In this document: in pieces, positions 1 through 9,208 of the stretch
Numbering within the stretch: position 1 is the stretch's first letter
How the letters are laid out: every line of letters starts with the position of its first letter
From: Pseudoduganella umbonata
GTDB taxonomy: Bacteria; Pseudomonadota; Gammaproteobacteria; Burkholderiales; Burkholderiaceae_D
DNA length: 64,000 nt
Direction of reading: 5' to 3'
Assembly: GCF_014192225.1 (NCBI RefSeq)
Contig: NZ_JACHXS010000001.1
Span: forward strand, 1,174,408 to 1,238,407
Program-made: the position numbers and the translations under genes
The notes under the pieces: model-generated
The model's database searches: none
Told to the model about the DNA's origin: nothing
What the model saw: only the letters and a program-made list of their open reading frames with translations

Positions 1-168
1 CTGACGTCGGACCTGGCCTGGCTGGTCGGCGCCGCGTTCGCACCGCTGGTTGCGCTGGGCCTGTCGGCTCACTACGGCCTGGGCTATGTCAGCCTGTACC
101 TGCTGTCGGGCGCTGTCGCGTCGCTGGCTGCCCTGTCCGTGAACCGGGCGCTGGAAATCAGGAACTGA
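1..168 (+). CDS. C-terminal end of an MFS transporter (partial)
   Basis: The window opens inside a reading frame that runs 55 codons to TGA at 166-168. The visible part holds two hydrophobic stretches (WLVGAAFAPLVALGL and YLLSGAVASLAAL) joined by a short loop, as in the last two membrane helices of the metabolite:H+ symporter branch of the major facilitator superfamily. The start and substrate-binding part lie outside the window, so the substrate cannot be named. A strong terminator hairpin follows 23 bp downstream, so this is the last gene of its transcript. Confidence 0.6.
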   Translation: MTSDLAWLVGAAFAPLVALGLSAHYGLGYVSLYLLSGAVASLAALSVNRALEIRN

Positions 169-190
169 CGCTACCGCCGATCCGATGAAA

Positions 191-221
191 AAAGCCGGGA
201 ACCCAGGTTCCCGGCTTTTTT
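191..221 (+). terminator. Rho-independent terminator after the MFS gene
   Basis: AAAGCCGGGAACC and its exact complement form a 13-bp stem around a 2-base loop, followed by a T run. An A run precedes it, so it could also stop transcription coming from the other side, where the PEP-CTERM remnant ends. Confidence 0.92.
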
Positions 222-263
222 GCTTTCATGCTTCACCGCCGTGGGGCGGGCGGCTTGCCCCGA

Positions 264-572
264 TCACTTTTGCTGCCGGCCCCTGCGCGCTGCACCCAGC
301 AGCAAACCGGCGCCCAGCATCGCGTAAGTGGCCGGCTCGGGAACCGGCGAAATCTGCGTAACGGTCTTCACGGTATGACTGGCGAACGTCCGGGTGTAGT
401 ACTCGCCCGGCATCTGATAACCGAAATCCACCTGCCTGATGCCGTACGACGTGTCGTAACTGGTACTCTGGCCGACCCACCATGCCTCGCTGCCCGGTGC
501 TGTCGAGTACCAGACATTGCTGCCTGCAGTTCCAGTCCCCCGCCTCGTTTCCAGGCCTGCAACAGTATATTT
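264..572 (-). pseudogene. Remnant of a PEP-CTERM exported protein (3' part only)
   Basis: The minus frame ending at TGA 264-266 ends in a textbook PEP-CTERM tail: ISPVPEPATYAMLGAGLL, then LGAARRGRQQK. That is the VPEP motif, a short hydrophobic helix and an Arg-rich tail, which exosortase recognises for cell-envelope sorting. Upstream are about 75 plausible residues (SNVWYSTAPGSEAWWVGQ and so on). The frame then meets stop codons at 573-575 with no usable start and no signal peptide. A frame beginning near 615 enters the same DNA out of register, next to an A-rich run around 570-580. I read this as a decayed gene that lost its 5' part. A frameshifted but otherwise whole gene is less likely, because nothing like a signal peptide lies upstream. 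Confidence 0.65.
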
Positions 573-709
573 TTATTATTGTTTTTCTTCTAATAAACCT
601 AAAGAAAGGTGTCAATCGGGCGCCACACCAGTAAATTGCAAGGCGTGGCGCGCGATGACGGAACCGGTCGCGGAAAGGTTATCGGTCGCCTCCGCCCTGC
701 GTGCGCCGT

Positions 710-3223
710 TCACCCGTCGGCGTGCAGCAATTCCCCCGCCTCGTCCCCCGGCACCGGCCGGCTGCACAGGAAGCCCTGGATCTCGTCGCAGCCCTGCTGG
801 GTCAGGTATCCCAGCTGGTCGTGCGTTTCCACGCCCTCGGCGATGATGCGGCAGCCCAGGCTGTGGCCCAGCGCGATCATCGAACGGACGATCGCCGCCC
901 CGGGTGCATCGTGCAGCATGTCGCGCACGAAGCTGCGGTCGATCTTCAGGTAGTCGAGCGGGAAGCGGCGCAGATAGGACAGGCTCGAATAGCCGGTACC
1001 GAAATCGTCGATGGACAGGCGCACGCCGCTCTCCTTCAGGTGGCGCATGGCGCCGATGACGGCCTCGATATTCTGCATCATCAGCGATTCCGTCAGCTCC
1101 AGCTCCAGGTATTCCGGCGCCAGCCCGCTGCTTTCCAGCGCATCGCGCACTTCCTGCACGAAGCCGGCCTGCCGGAACTGCCGGGCCGACACGTTGACGG
1201 CGACGGGCACCCGCGGCAGGCCGGCATCCTGCCAGGCCTTGGCCTGGCGGCACGCTTCGTACAGCACCCATTCGCCGATCTCCACGATGCGCCCGGTCTC
1301 CTCGGCCACGCCGATGAAACGGTCCGGCTGCACCAGGCCCAGCTCCGGCTGGCGCCAGCGCAGCAGCGCTTCCAGGCCGGCCACGCGTCCGGTGCCGCAA
1401 TCGATGCGCGTCTGGAAGTACAGCACGAACTCGTGGCGCGTCAGCGCATTGCGCAGGTGCCCCTCGATCAGCGTGCGCTCGGTGACGCGCGCATTCATCT
1501 CGCTGGTGTAGAACTGCAGCTGGTTGCGGCCGCCATCCTTGGCACGGTACAGCGCAATGTCGGCGTGCTTGAACAGCGAAGGAGCGGTATCCCCATCGCG
1601 CGGATAGACCGAGACGCCCATGCTGCAGGTCAGCGCCAGGTCGTGCGCGTCCAGCCGCATCGGTGCGCTGACCGCGTCGAGCACCGCCTGCACCATGCGC
1701 GGCGACAGGGTGCCGTCGCTCTGTCCCGGCTGGTCTGGCAGCAACAGGATGAATTCGTCGCCGCCCAGCCGCGCCACGGTATCGGAATCGCGCAGCGCAC
1801 TGCGCAGCCGCGCCGCCACCGTCTGCAGCAGGCTGTCGCCCACGGCGTGGCCGAGCGTGTCGTTGATCAGCTTGAAGTTGTCCAGGTCCAGCACCACGAC
1901 CCACAGCTGGTGCTCGTAACGCGCCGCGTAGGCGATCGCCTGTTCGAGGCGGTCGTGGAACAGGTTGCGGTTTGGCAGGCCGGTCAGGGCATCGTGCGTG
2001 GACTGGTGTTCCAGTTCGGTCTGGTAGCGCTTTGCCGCGGTAATGTCGTTGATTACGCCGACCCAGTGCGTGGTCGCGCCGTGGATGTCGAGCACCGGCG
2101 CCACATGCAGCTGGTTCCAGAACAGCGTGCCGTCCTTGCGGTAATTGCGCAGTTCCACCGTGACTTCGCGACCGGCCCGCAGCGCCTCCCGAAGGGCCGG
2201 CATGCCTTCCTGGTCGCGGTCGTCGCCCTGCAGGAAGCGGCAATCCTTGCCGATCACCTCGGCCAGTTGGTAGCCGGAAATGCGCGCGAACGCCGGGTTG
2301 GCATAATCGATCACGTCGTCGTTGCCGGCCCGGCGGGTGATCAGGATCGCGTTGACGCTGGCATCGATGGCCCGGCTTTGCAGGCGCAGCTTCGCGCCGG
2401 CCTCCCGGCTGGCCGTGACATCCTCGATCGTGCCGAGCAGGCCGACGATCTCGCCGTGCCGGCCGTGCAGCGGCAGCTTGTTGACGAGGTGCCAGTGCTG
2501 GCGGCCATCGGCCGCCGTCAGCGTCTGTTCGCGCCCGCGCACCGGACGGCCCGTGCCGATCACGGCGAGGTCTTCCACTTCCTGTTCCGCCTGCGGCACA
2601 GGGCCGTGCCGCCACGGCAGGTCGTGGTCGCGCTTGCCGACGACGCTGGCCGGGTCGTCCAGGCCGATGGCGCGCGCGAACAGCCGGTTGCAGCCGGCAT
2701 AGCGCAGGTCGAGGTCTTTCCAGAATACCTGCAGCGGCATCGTGTCGATCAGGCGCCGGTACAGCTGTTCGGACTTGTACAACGCCCGCTCGGTGGCCAT
2801 CTGCTGCGTCACGTCGAGCGCGAACACGAGCCGGGCCCGCCGCCCTTCGTAGATCAGCGCATGGGACGAGATCCGCACCAGGATCGGCCGGCCGTCGCGC
2901 TTCAGGTGTGTCCAGACGCCGGCCGATTGCGGCAGCGCATGGGGGGCACTGGCAATCTCGGCGCTCAGCCGCGCCTGTTCGGACGGCGGCCGGATATCGC
3001 GGATCGTCATGTGCAGGAATTCCGCTTCGCCATAGCCGTAATGGCGGCAGGCGGCGGCATTGACGCGCAGGAAGCGCAGCGTCACCAGGTCATAGATCCA
3101 CATCGGCTGCGGATGGTCCTGGAACAGGTCGTCGAAGCGCGTCAGCGGGCGCCTGCTGCGCCATCCCCGCCCCTGCATGGGGAGCGTGCTGCGCGTCGCG
3201 GCACGGTGCTGGAATCTCATCAT
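710..3223 (-). CDS. PAS-PAS-PAS-GGDEF-EAL cyclic-di-GMP enzyme
   Basis: This 837-residue soluble protein turns over the second messenger cyclic di-GMP. Three PAS/PAC modules (about residues 25-140, 150-270 and 280-395) precede a GGDEF domain (about 410-565) and an EAL domain (about 580-830). The cyclase site RLGGDEF is intact, with an RDSD inhibitory site five residues before it. The EAL half keeps LEALLRW, VNVSA, LELTES, DDFGTGYSS and LKIDRSF, so both synthesis and hydrolysis could be active. No membrane segment is seen; the signal is probably cytoplasmic and read by the PAS domains. The start has an AGGAG ribosome site just upstream and a second ATG follows directly. The gene stands alone between the PEP-CTERM remnant and the hemerythrin-like gene. 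Confidence 0.93.
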   Translation of the reverse strand: MMRFQHRAATRSTLPMQGRGWRSRRPLTRFDDLFQDHPQPMWIYDLVTLRFLRVNAAACRHYGYGEAEFLHMTIRDIRPPSEQARLSAEIASAPHALPQSAGVWTHLKRDGRPILVRISSHALIYEGRRARLVFALDVTQQMATERALYKSEQLYRRLIDTMPLQVFWKDLDLRYAGCNRLFARAIGLDDPASVVGKRDHDLPWRHGPVPQAEQEVEDLAVIGTGRPVRGREQTLTAADGRQHWHLVNKLPLHGRHGEIVGLLGTIEDVTASREAGAKLRLQSRAIDASVNAILITRRAGNDDVIDYANPAFARISGYQLAEVIGKDCRFLQGDDRDQEGMPALREALRAGREVTVELRNYRKDGTLFWNQLHVAPVLDIHGATTHWVGVINDITAAKRYQTELEHQSTHDALTGLPNRNLFHDRLEQAIAYAARYEHQLWVVVLDLDNFKLINDTLGHAVGDSLLQTVAARLRSALRDSDTVARLGGDEFILLLPDQPGQSDGTLSPRMVQAVLDAVSAPMRLDAHDLALTCSMGVSVYPRDGDTAPSLFKHADIALYRAKDGGRNQLQFYTSEMNARVTERTLIEGHLRNALTRHEFVLYFQTRIDCGTGRVAGLEALLRWRQPELGLVQPDRFIGVAEETGRIVEIGEWVLYEACRQAKAWQDAGLPRVPVAVNVSARQFRQAGFVQEVRDALESSGLAPEYLELELTESLMMQNIEAVIGAMRHLKESGVRLSIDDFGTGYSSLSYLRRFPLDYLKIDRSFVRDMLHDAPGAAIVRSMIALGHSLGCRIIAEGVETHDQLGYLTQQGCDEIQGFLCSRPVPGDEAGELLHADG

Positions 3224-3555
3224 CGGCTCCTGGTGTCCTGGATGGCGGATTCGTTCGATAATCCGAGAATCGCCTCAATACTGCGTTGCACATGCATGCC
3301 GGGCTCCCGGCCATGCCCTGCATTACGCCCTGTCTTGAACGACAGTCGTGCACCGGCTGTCTTGAACTGATTCCTTCAAACTATCAAACAACGACCTGCC
3401 AATGCACGACACCGGCGCTTGTTCTTGTTTGAACTATAACCTGCCGCGTCTGCTTTGTGCGCAGTGCGCCGACATTCGGCTGAGCGCTAATCCTACGCAA
3501 GTGACAGGCATCCTCGCCTAAGATGAATTGTTGACGGAACTTCAAGGAGAAGAAG
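3224..3555. other. Divergent spacer between the GGDEF-EAL and hemerythrin-like genes
   Basis: These 332 bp hold no gene. They must carry both promoters. The right half is AT-richer than its surroundings, and TAAGAT near 3519 is a possible -10 for the rightward gene, but no convincing -35 was found. AAGGAG at 3545-3550 is the ribosome site of the hemerythrin-like gene. Confidence 0.5.
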
Positions 3556-4143
3556 ATGTTTTCACTGAACAAGCTCAGCCCGACGATTACCGACATGATC
3601 CGCTTCGATCACTCGCACACGCTGGTGACCTTCCACCAGTACACGACGACGCAGAAGCCGAGAGTGAAGAAGGCCCTGGCGGAAACGATCTGCACGGCCC
3701 TGGAAATCCACGCCACGCTGGAAGAGGAGATCTTCTACCCGGTCATGCGCCAGCTGGAGGGAGCCGATCCGACGATGCTGAAGGCGGAGCCGGAACACAA
3801 CGAGATGCGCCGCCTGATCGCGCAACTGCGCGCCACCCGTCCCACGGACGCCAGGCATGACGAGCTGGTGCACGAACTGATGCGCGACGTGATGCACCAC
3901 GTGGCCGACGAGGAAACCGTGCTGCTGCCGGACGCGGAACGCCACTTGAGCCGCGATCGCCTGAGCGAGCTGGGCGCGGAAATGACCCGCCGCCGCATGC
4001 AGCTCGTGGCACCGCAGGCCGGCAAGCTGGCCAAGGAGCAGGCGATCGGCTTCTCGGGCAGCACCGCCGCCGTGGTGCTCGGCGTAGCCGGCGCGGCCTT
4101 TGCGGCACTCAAGCTGTTGCCCCGCAAGCCGGCCCAGGCCTGA
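3556..4143 (+). CDS. Hemerythrin HHE-domain protein with a C-terminal membrane segment
   Basis: This 195-residue protein is a four-helix hemerythrin-like bundle that would bind a non-haem di-iron centre. Candidate ligands are H19/H21 (DHSH), H52 and E56 (HATLE), H81 (EHNEM), and H115 and E119 (HVADE). Such proteins sense or bind O2, NO or iron, or protect iron-sulfur centres; which applies here is not visible. The C-terminus carries a hydrophobic stretch (AAVVLGVAGAAFAALKLL) and a basic tail, so the bundle may be tethered to the inner membrane. The start has AAGGAG six bases upstream. The gene is convergent with the MFS exporter, only 22 bp away. Confidence 0.85.
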   Translation: MFSLNKLSPTITDMIRFDHSHTLVTFHQYTTTQKPRVKKALAETICTALEIHATLEEEIFYPVMRQLEGADPTMLKAEPEHNEMRRLIAQLRATRPTDARHDELVHELMRDVMHHVADEETVLLPDAERHLSRDRLSELGAEMTRRRMQLVAPQAGKLAKEQAIGFSGSTAAVVLGVAGAAFAALKLLPRKPAQA

Positions 4144-4165
4144 TTGCCCCAGCACGCCTGAACGC

Positions 4166-5554
4166 TCAAGTCCGTCCCACCACCTGCGCCCCGGCATCGG
4201 CCGGCAGGCGCAGGCTGTCCGTTACGCCCGCCAGGGCGACGGCGCCCATCGCCACCAGCGCGAGCCGGAACACCGCAACGTCGGCTGGCGCCCAGCCGGC
4301 CAGTACGCCAAGTTCCAGCAGCAAAGCCGCCCCGGCGATCCCCAGCCCTGTCGTGACCTGCGCCACCACGGAAAACAAAGTCGACGCGCCGCTCATCTGC
4401 GGTGTCGGCACGTTGGCGAATGCCAGCGTGTTCAGCGCGGTGAACTGCATCGAACGGAACATCCCGCAGAAAAACAGTACGCCGCCGATGGCAACGAGCG
4501 GGGTGTCCGGCCGCAGCAGCGCGCAGGCCGGGAAACTCGCGGCCAGCAGCGTGCCATTCCATACCAGCACGTTGCGCAGGCCGAAGCGGCGCATGGCCCA
4601 GCCGGTTGCCGGCTTGACGGCAAGGTTGCCGGCAAACAGCGCCAGCAGCAGCATGCCGGCGACCGGGCCGGACAGGCCGAACGATACCTGGAACATCAGC
4701 GGCAACAGGAACGGCGCGCTGCCGATCGCGATGCGCGACAGCGAGCCGCCCCGCAGCGAGACCGCGAAGGTGCCGATGCGCAGCGGACGCAGGTCCATCA
4801 ACGGCGCGGCAGCGCGGCGGAAGTGCCGCGCGCACCACCACAGCAGCGCGCCGCCGCCCAGCAGCGCCAGCGCGGCAGCCGTCCAGCGTCCCTGGGCCGG
4901 CAGTTCCACACCCACCATCAGCAGCGTGCAGGCCAGCGCACTGCCGGCAAAGCCCGGCAGGTCGAACGGACGCGGGGCCGCGCCGGCAGCGGGAATCACC
5001 ATCAGCGCCGCCACGAACAGCAGCACGCCCAGCGGCACGTTCAGCAGGAAGATCCACTGCCAGCCCCAGTGCGCCGTGATGAAGCCGCCCAGCGCCGGGC
5101 CGATGATGGGCGCGGCCAGCCCAGGCCACGTGATGGTGGCGATGGCCCTTACCAGCCCTTCCTTCGGCGTGGCGCGCAACACGACCAGCCTGCCGACCGG
5201 CACCATCAGTGCGCCACCGATGCCCTGCAGGATGCGCGCCGCGGTGAAGGCCGGCAGCGACCCGGACAGCGCGCACAGCACGGAAGCGGCGGTGAACACG
5301 GCAATCGCCGCGCCGAACACGCGGCGCGGACCGTAGCGGTCGGCCAGCCAGCCGCTGGCCGGGATGAAGGCGGCCAGCGCCACGAGGTAGGCCGACAGCC
5401 CGACCGACATGTGCGCCGGTTGCGCGCCGAAGCTGTGCGCCATCTGCGGCAGCGACGTGGTGATCGCTGTCGCATCCAGGTTTTCAAGGAAGAAGGCGGC
5501 GGCAACGAGCCAGGGAACGGCGCGGGCGCGCCGCTCGGCGGGACGGTCGGTCAT
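4166..5554 (-). CDS. MFS exporter, DHA2 (EmrB/QacA-like) type
   Basis: This 462-residue inner-membrane protein has a dozen or more hydrophobic segments. It carries LENLDATAITTSLP in the first helix, the family's LD-TI--ALP signature. Motif A GWLADRYGPRR follows helix 2, and the antiporter motif IIGPALGGF lies in helix 5. Proteins of this group export drugs, dyes or other small amphipathic compounds in exchange for protons. No membrane-fusion partner or TetR regulator adjoins it, so the substrate stays open. The ribosome site before the ATG is weak. The methyltransferase gene lies 90 bp upstream on the same strand and could be co-transcribed. Confidence 0.88.
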   Translation of the reverse strand: MTDRPAERRARAVPWLVAAAFFLENLDATAITTSLPQMAHSFGAQPAHMSVGLSAYLVALAAFIPASGWLADRYGPRRVFGAAIAVFTAASVLCALSGSLPAFTAARILQGIGGALMVPVGRLVVLRATPKEGLVRAIATITWPGLAAPIIGPALGGFITAHWGWQWIFLLNVPLGVLLFVAALMVIPAAGAAPRPFDLPGFAGSALACTLLMVGVELPAQGRWTAAALALLGGGALLWWCARHFRRAAAPLMDLRPLRIGTFAVSLRGGSLSRIAIGSAPFLLPLMFQVSFGLSGPVAGMLLLALFAGNLAVKPATGWAMRRFGLRNVLVWNGTLLAASFPACALLRPDTPLVAIGGVLFFCGMFRSMQFTALNTLAFANVPTPQMSGASTLFSVVAQVTTGLGIAGAALLLELGVLAGWAPADVAVFRLALVAMGAVALAGVTDSLRLPADAGAQVVGRT

Positions 5555-5644
5555 GCAGCGGATTGTTGTATGAAAACAGCACTATAGCCGATGCCGTCCA
5601 TCCGCCGTCCGGGCGCTCATTGCCTGGCGCTCACCGCCTGACGC

Positions 5645-6496
5645 TCATTCCTTCAGGATCACCGCCTCCAGGTAGGCGGCCGGGGCCACCAGCGATGCGC
5701 CGCCGGAAAGGTCGGCTTCACGCGCCAGCGCCTCGAGGTCGCGTCTCAGTGCCGCCTGCCCGTCGCCATCGAGGGCGGCAAAGGCCTTCAGCACCGGGCC
5801 ATAGTAATCGCGGAACACCTGCATCATGTGGGCCGGGGAGCGGTAGCGGAAGTTGAACTCGCGCCGCGTGCAGCGGATGTCCGCATCGCCGAAAAGCTCG
5901 CGCAAGTGGCCCTCGGTGCCCCACAGCGGCGGCCCGGCCACGCCGGCCGGCGGCGGAACATAGCTGCCCACCACCTTGAACATCTTGCCGATGAAGCCGT
6001 CGGGGGTCCAGCTGGCCACGCCGATGCGCCCGCCCGGGCGCGTCACGCGCAGCATCTCGGCCGCGGTGCGGCGATGGTCGGGCGCGAACATCGCGCCGAA
6101 CGTGGACAGCACGCAGTCGAACTGGCCGTCGCCGAACGGCAGCGCTTCCACATCGGCCACCTGGAACGCCACGTCGAGGCCTTCGGCCAGTGCGCGGGCG
6201 CGGCCTTTCTCGAGCAGGTCCGGCACGTAGTCGGTGGACGTGACGCGGGCAAAACGGCGCGCCGCCGCCAGCGTGGCGTTGCCGTTGCCGGCGGCCACGT
6301 CGAGCACGCGCTCGTCGGCGCGCACGTCGGCCGCCTCGGCCAGCAGCTCGCCGACGATCTGCAGCGTGGTACCGACGATTGCGAAGTCGCCGCTGGCCCA
6401 GGTGGCCTGCTGGCGCGCCTTGATGGCGGCGAAGTCGGGTGCCGGCGGTGGCGTGGCGGCATGGGCGGCGGCGGATAGGTCAGCCAGGTCGGTCAT
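5645..6496 (-). CDS. Class I SAM-dependent methyltransferase
   Basis: The 283 residues hold a Rossmann-type methyltransferase fold. Motif I reads VLDVAAGNGNATLAA (about residues 64-78), the acidic end of strand 2 is STDYVPDLLEKG, motif II is VADVEALPFGDGQFD, and motif III is MLRVTRPGGRIGVASW. This is the UbiE/COQ5-like (Methyltransf_11/25) group, which methylates small molecules; the acceptor cannot be read. AAGGAG lies six bases before the ATG. It is divergent from the AraC regulator at 6653, a common arrangement for a regulator and its target. Confidence 0.9.
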   Translation of the reverse strand: MTDLADLSAAAHAATPPPAPDFAAIKARQQATWASGDFAIVGTTLQIVGELLAEAADVRADERVLDVAAGNGNATLAAARRFARVTSTDYVPDLLEKGRARALAEGLDVAFQVADVEALPFGDGQFDCVLSTFGAMFAPDHRRTAAEMLRVTRPGGRIGVASWTPDGFIGKMFKVVGSYVPPPAGVAGPPLWGTEGHLRELFGDADIRCTRREFNFRYRSPAHMMQVFRDYYGPVLKAFAALDGDGQAALRRDLEALAREADLSGGASLVAPAAYLEAVILKE

Positions 6497-6652
6497 TCTG
6501 TTCTCCTTCAGCTTGTCATGGATGGATGCCGCGCGGCGGATGCCCTCGAGGCCTTGCCATTATTGCCAGCCTGCGCTGCTTGACGCTTGTCCGGCCGTCG
6601 TTCATGCTTGACCAAACGTCCGCAATATGGCGATCCGGGCGGGGAGGCAGGC

Positions 6653-7657
6653 ATGGCGGTCGACACGCTGTCCGATGTGCTGCGCACCGTGCGCCTGCGC
6701 GGCGCCGTGTTCTACGCGGTGACCGTGGGGCCGGAATGGGCCGTCGAGGCGCCCGCCTCGGCCGAGCTTGCCGCAATGGTCGTGCCCGGCGCCGGCCGCG
6801 TGATCGAATACCACGTGCTGATCGAAGGGACCGCCTGGGCGTCGCTGGCCGGCCAGCCGCCGGTGCGGCTGGCACCCGGCGACATCGTCATGTTCCCGCA
6901 GGGCGATGCGCACGTGATGGCCAGCGCGCCGGGCGTGCCGCCACTGCCGTTCTCGATGGACTGGATGCGCGCCACCCACGATCTGCCGAAACCCCTGCCG
7001 CTGGCGATCGACGGCGCCGCCCTGGCCTGGGGCGACGCGGCACGCCGGCCCGACGGCCACAGCGACATCGTCTGCGGCTTCCTCGGCTGCGACCACGGCC
7101 CGTTCAACCCGCTGCTGGAAGCGTTGCCGCGGCTGCTGCACGTGCCGGCGGACGGCGACGGCGCGTGGCTGCGCCACGCCATGCTGCAGGCCGCCTGCGG
7201 CGTGAGCGGGCCCGGCGCCGGTCCCGGCGGTGGCGCGCTGGCCGAACGCATCAGCGAAACCATGTTCATCGACGCCGTGCGCCGCCACGCCGGCAGCCTG
7301 CCCGAACACGCCACCGGCTGGCTGGCCGCCCTGCGCGACCGCCAGGTGGGCCGTGCGCTGGCGCTGATCCATGCCGATCCGGGCCATCCGTGGAACGTGG
7401 CCCGGCTGGCCACGGCCGCCGCGCTGTCGCGCTCGGCATTCTGCGAGCGCTTCGTGCGCCTGCTGGGCGTGTCGCCCGCGCGCTACCTGGCGCGCTGGCG
7501 CATGGAAGTGGCGGCCACGCTGCTGCGCCAGGGCCAGGTACCAGTGGCCACCATCGCCTTCGAGGTGGGCTACGAATCGGAAGCGGCGTTTACGCGCGCG
7601 TTCGCACGGCTGGTCGGCATGCCGCCGTCGCGCTGGCGCGCAGTATCGGTTCACTGA
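6653..7657 (+). CDS. AraC-family regulator with N-terminal cupin
   Basis: This 334-residue protein joins an N-terminal cupin effector domain (VIEYHVLIEGTAW, LAPGDIVMFPQGDAHVM) to a C-terminal pair of helix-turn-helix motifs. The first reads WNVARLATAAALSRSAFCER; the second is VATIAFEVGYESEAAFTRAF, followed by GMPPSRWR. The arrangement is that of Cupin_6-type AraC regulators. I chose ATG 6653 over an upstream start at 6587 because GGAGG stands five bases before it and the cupin starts soon after. It is divergent from the methyltransferase, its likely target. Its stop codon lies inside the first unit of a 12-bp tandem repeat. Confidence 0.88.
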   Translation: MAVDTLSDVLRTVRLRGAVFYAVTVGPEWAVEAPASAELAAMVVPGAGRVIEYHVLIEGTAWASLAGQPPVRLAPGDIVMFPQGDAHVMASAPGVPPLPFSMDWMRATHDLPKPLPLAIDGAALAWGDAARRPDGHSDIVCGFLGCDHGPFNPLLEALPRLLHVPADGDGAWLRHAMLQAACGVSGPGAGPGGGALAERISETMFIDAVRRHAGSLPEHATGWLAALRDRQVGRALALIHADPGHPWNVARLATAAALSRSAFCERFVRLLGVSPARYLARWRMEVAATLLRQGQVPVATIAFEVGYESEAAFTRAFARLVGMPPSRWRAVSVH

Positions 7658-7695
7658 GCGGTTCACTGAGCGATTCACTAGGCGGATCACTGAGC
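7648..7695. repeat. Four 12-bp tandem units across a stop codon
   Basis: Units are GGTTCACTGAGC twice, then GATTCACTAGGC and GGATCACTGAGC. The TGA of the AraC gene (7655-7657) falls inside unit 1. Because the period is a multiple of three and most units repeat the in-frame TGA, changes in copy number would not lengthen the protein. Confidence 0.9.
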
Positions 7696-7818
7696 GCGGC
7701 ATTTCCCGCCCCTCGCGCTTCTCACGCACCGGCGCTTTCGCCTTCCTGCTTCACCTTCCTATTCCACATGTTGCCAATGCGATAGAATCGTGCTCTTTGA
7801 ACACGATCGGCGGAAACC

Positions 7819-9189
7819 ATGGCAGCAGACATCGACAATGGCCCCGGCCTGAAGCGCGGGCTGAAAAGCCGGCACATCCAGCTGATCGCGCTGGGCGGCG
7901 CGATCGGTACCGGGCTGTTCCTCGGCATTGCGCAAACCATCCGCATGGCCGGCCCGTCGGTGCTGCTCGGCTATGCGATCGCCGGCGTCGTCGCCTTCCT
8001 GATCATGCGCCAGCTGGGCGAGATGGTGGTCGACGAACCCGTGGCCGGGTCGTTCAGCTTCTTTGCCGACAAATACTGCGGCCCGCTGGCCGGCTTCCTG
8101 TCGGGCTGGAACTACTGGGTGCTGTATGTGCTCGTCAGCATGGCCGAGCTGTCCGCCGTCGGCATCTACGTGCAGTACTGGTGGCCGGAAATCCCCACCT
8201 GGGTGTCGGCGCTGGGGTTCTTCGTCATCATCAACGCGATCAGCATTACCAACGTCAAGGCGTTCGGCGAGATGGAATTCTGGTTCGCCATCATCAAGGT
8301 GCTGGCCATCGTCGGCATGATCGGCTTCGGCCTGTGGCTGCTGGCGTCCGGCAGCGCCGGGCCGGAAGCGACGGTGGCCAACCTGTGGCAACACGGCGGC
8401 TTCTTCCCGAACGGCGTGGCCGGGCTGGTGATGGCGATGGCCGTGATCATGTTCTCGTTCGGCGGGCTGGAACTGGTCGGCATCACGGCGGCCGAGGCGG
8501 ACGATCCGTCGCGCACCATCCCGAAGGCCACCAACCAGGCCATCTACCGGATCCTGATCTTCTATATCGGCGCGCTCGGCGTGCTGCTGTCGCTGTATCC
8601 ATGGCAAAAGGTGGTCGAAGGCGGTTCGCCGTTCGTGCTGATCTTCCAGGCGCTCGACGCGAAAGCCGTGGCGCACGCGCTGAACGCGGTCGTGCTGACG
8701 GCCGCGCTGTCGGTTTACAACAGCTGCGTGTACTGCAACAGCCGCATGCTGTACGGCCTGGCGCTGCAGGGCAATGCGCCCCGCTCGCTGCTGAAGGTGA
8801 ACGCGCGCGGCGTGCCGCTGGCCGCGCTGGGCGTGTCGGCCCTGGCCACCGCCGTGTGCGTGAGCGTCAACTACTTCATGCCGGGCAAGGCGTTTGAACT
8901 GCTGATGGGCCTGGTCGTCTCGGCGCTGATCATCAACTGGGGCATGATCAGCTGGATCCACCTGCGCTTCCGCGCCGCCAAGCGCGCACTGGGCCTGGTC
9001 ACGGGCTTCCCCAGCCCGCTGGCGCCGCTGGCCAACTGGCTGTGCCTGGCATTCCTGGGCGGCGTGCTGGTCGTGATGTACCTGACGCCCGGCCTGCGCG
9101 TTTCGGTGTACATGATTCCCGTGTGGCTGCTGGTCCTGTGCGCCGGCTACTGGAGCAAGCAGCGCAAGGCCGCGCAGGCCGTTGCCTGA
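7819..9189 (+). CDS. aroP: Aromatic amino acid permease of the AAT family
   Basis: This 456-residue inner-membrane protein with about 12 helices belongs to the amino acid transporter family of the APC superfamily. RHIQLIALGGAIGTGLFLG in helix 1, FLIMRQLGEMVVDEPVAG, and LSVYNSCVYCNSRMLYGLA in helix 8 match E. coli AroP/PheP closely as I remember them. It should import Phe, Tyr and Trp with protons, though PheP-like or broader specificity cannot be excluded. The ribosome site is weak (GGCGGAAACC). A TAGAAT -10-like box lies about 30 bp upstream. It stands alone between convergent neighbours. Confidence 0.82.
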   Translation: MAADIDNGPGLKRGLKSRHIQLIALGGAIGTGLFLGIAQTIRMAGPSVLLGYAIAGVVAFLIMRQLGEMVVDEPVAGSFSFFADKYCGPLAGFLSGWNYWVLYVLVSMAELSAVGIYVQYWWPEIPTWVSALGFFVIINAISITNVKAFGEMEFWFAIIKVLAIVGMIGFGLWLLASGSAGPEATVANLWQHGGFFPNGVAGLVMAMAVIMFSFGGLELVGITAAEADDPSRTIPKATNQAIYRILIFYIGALGVLLSLYPWQKVVEGGSPFVLIFQALDAKAVAHALNAVVLTAALSVYNSCVYCNSRMLYGLALQGNAPRSLLKVNARGVPLAALGVSALATAVCVSVNYFMPGKAFELLMGLVVSALIINWGMISWIHLRFRAAKRALGLVTGFPSPLAPLANWLCLAFLGGVLVVMYLTPGLRVSVYMIPVWLLVLCAGYWSKQRKAAQAVA

Positions 9190-9208
9190 GGCCACGCGCG
9201 CCGGCGCG

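Noticed and set aside
226..615. Open minus frame of 129 residues over the PEP-CTERM remnant
   Set aside because: Its translation has no domain, while the other frame gives a perfect sorting tail; it is a shadow frame.
701..3370. Long open frame opposite the PAS-GGDEF-EAL gene
   Set aside because: In GC-rich DNA the antisense of a real gene stays open. This frame has no recognisable domain and lies over a gene with all catalytic motifs. The same holds for long plus frames at 11233-14709, 33118-36288 and 38875-41946 and the minus frame at 53379-56369.
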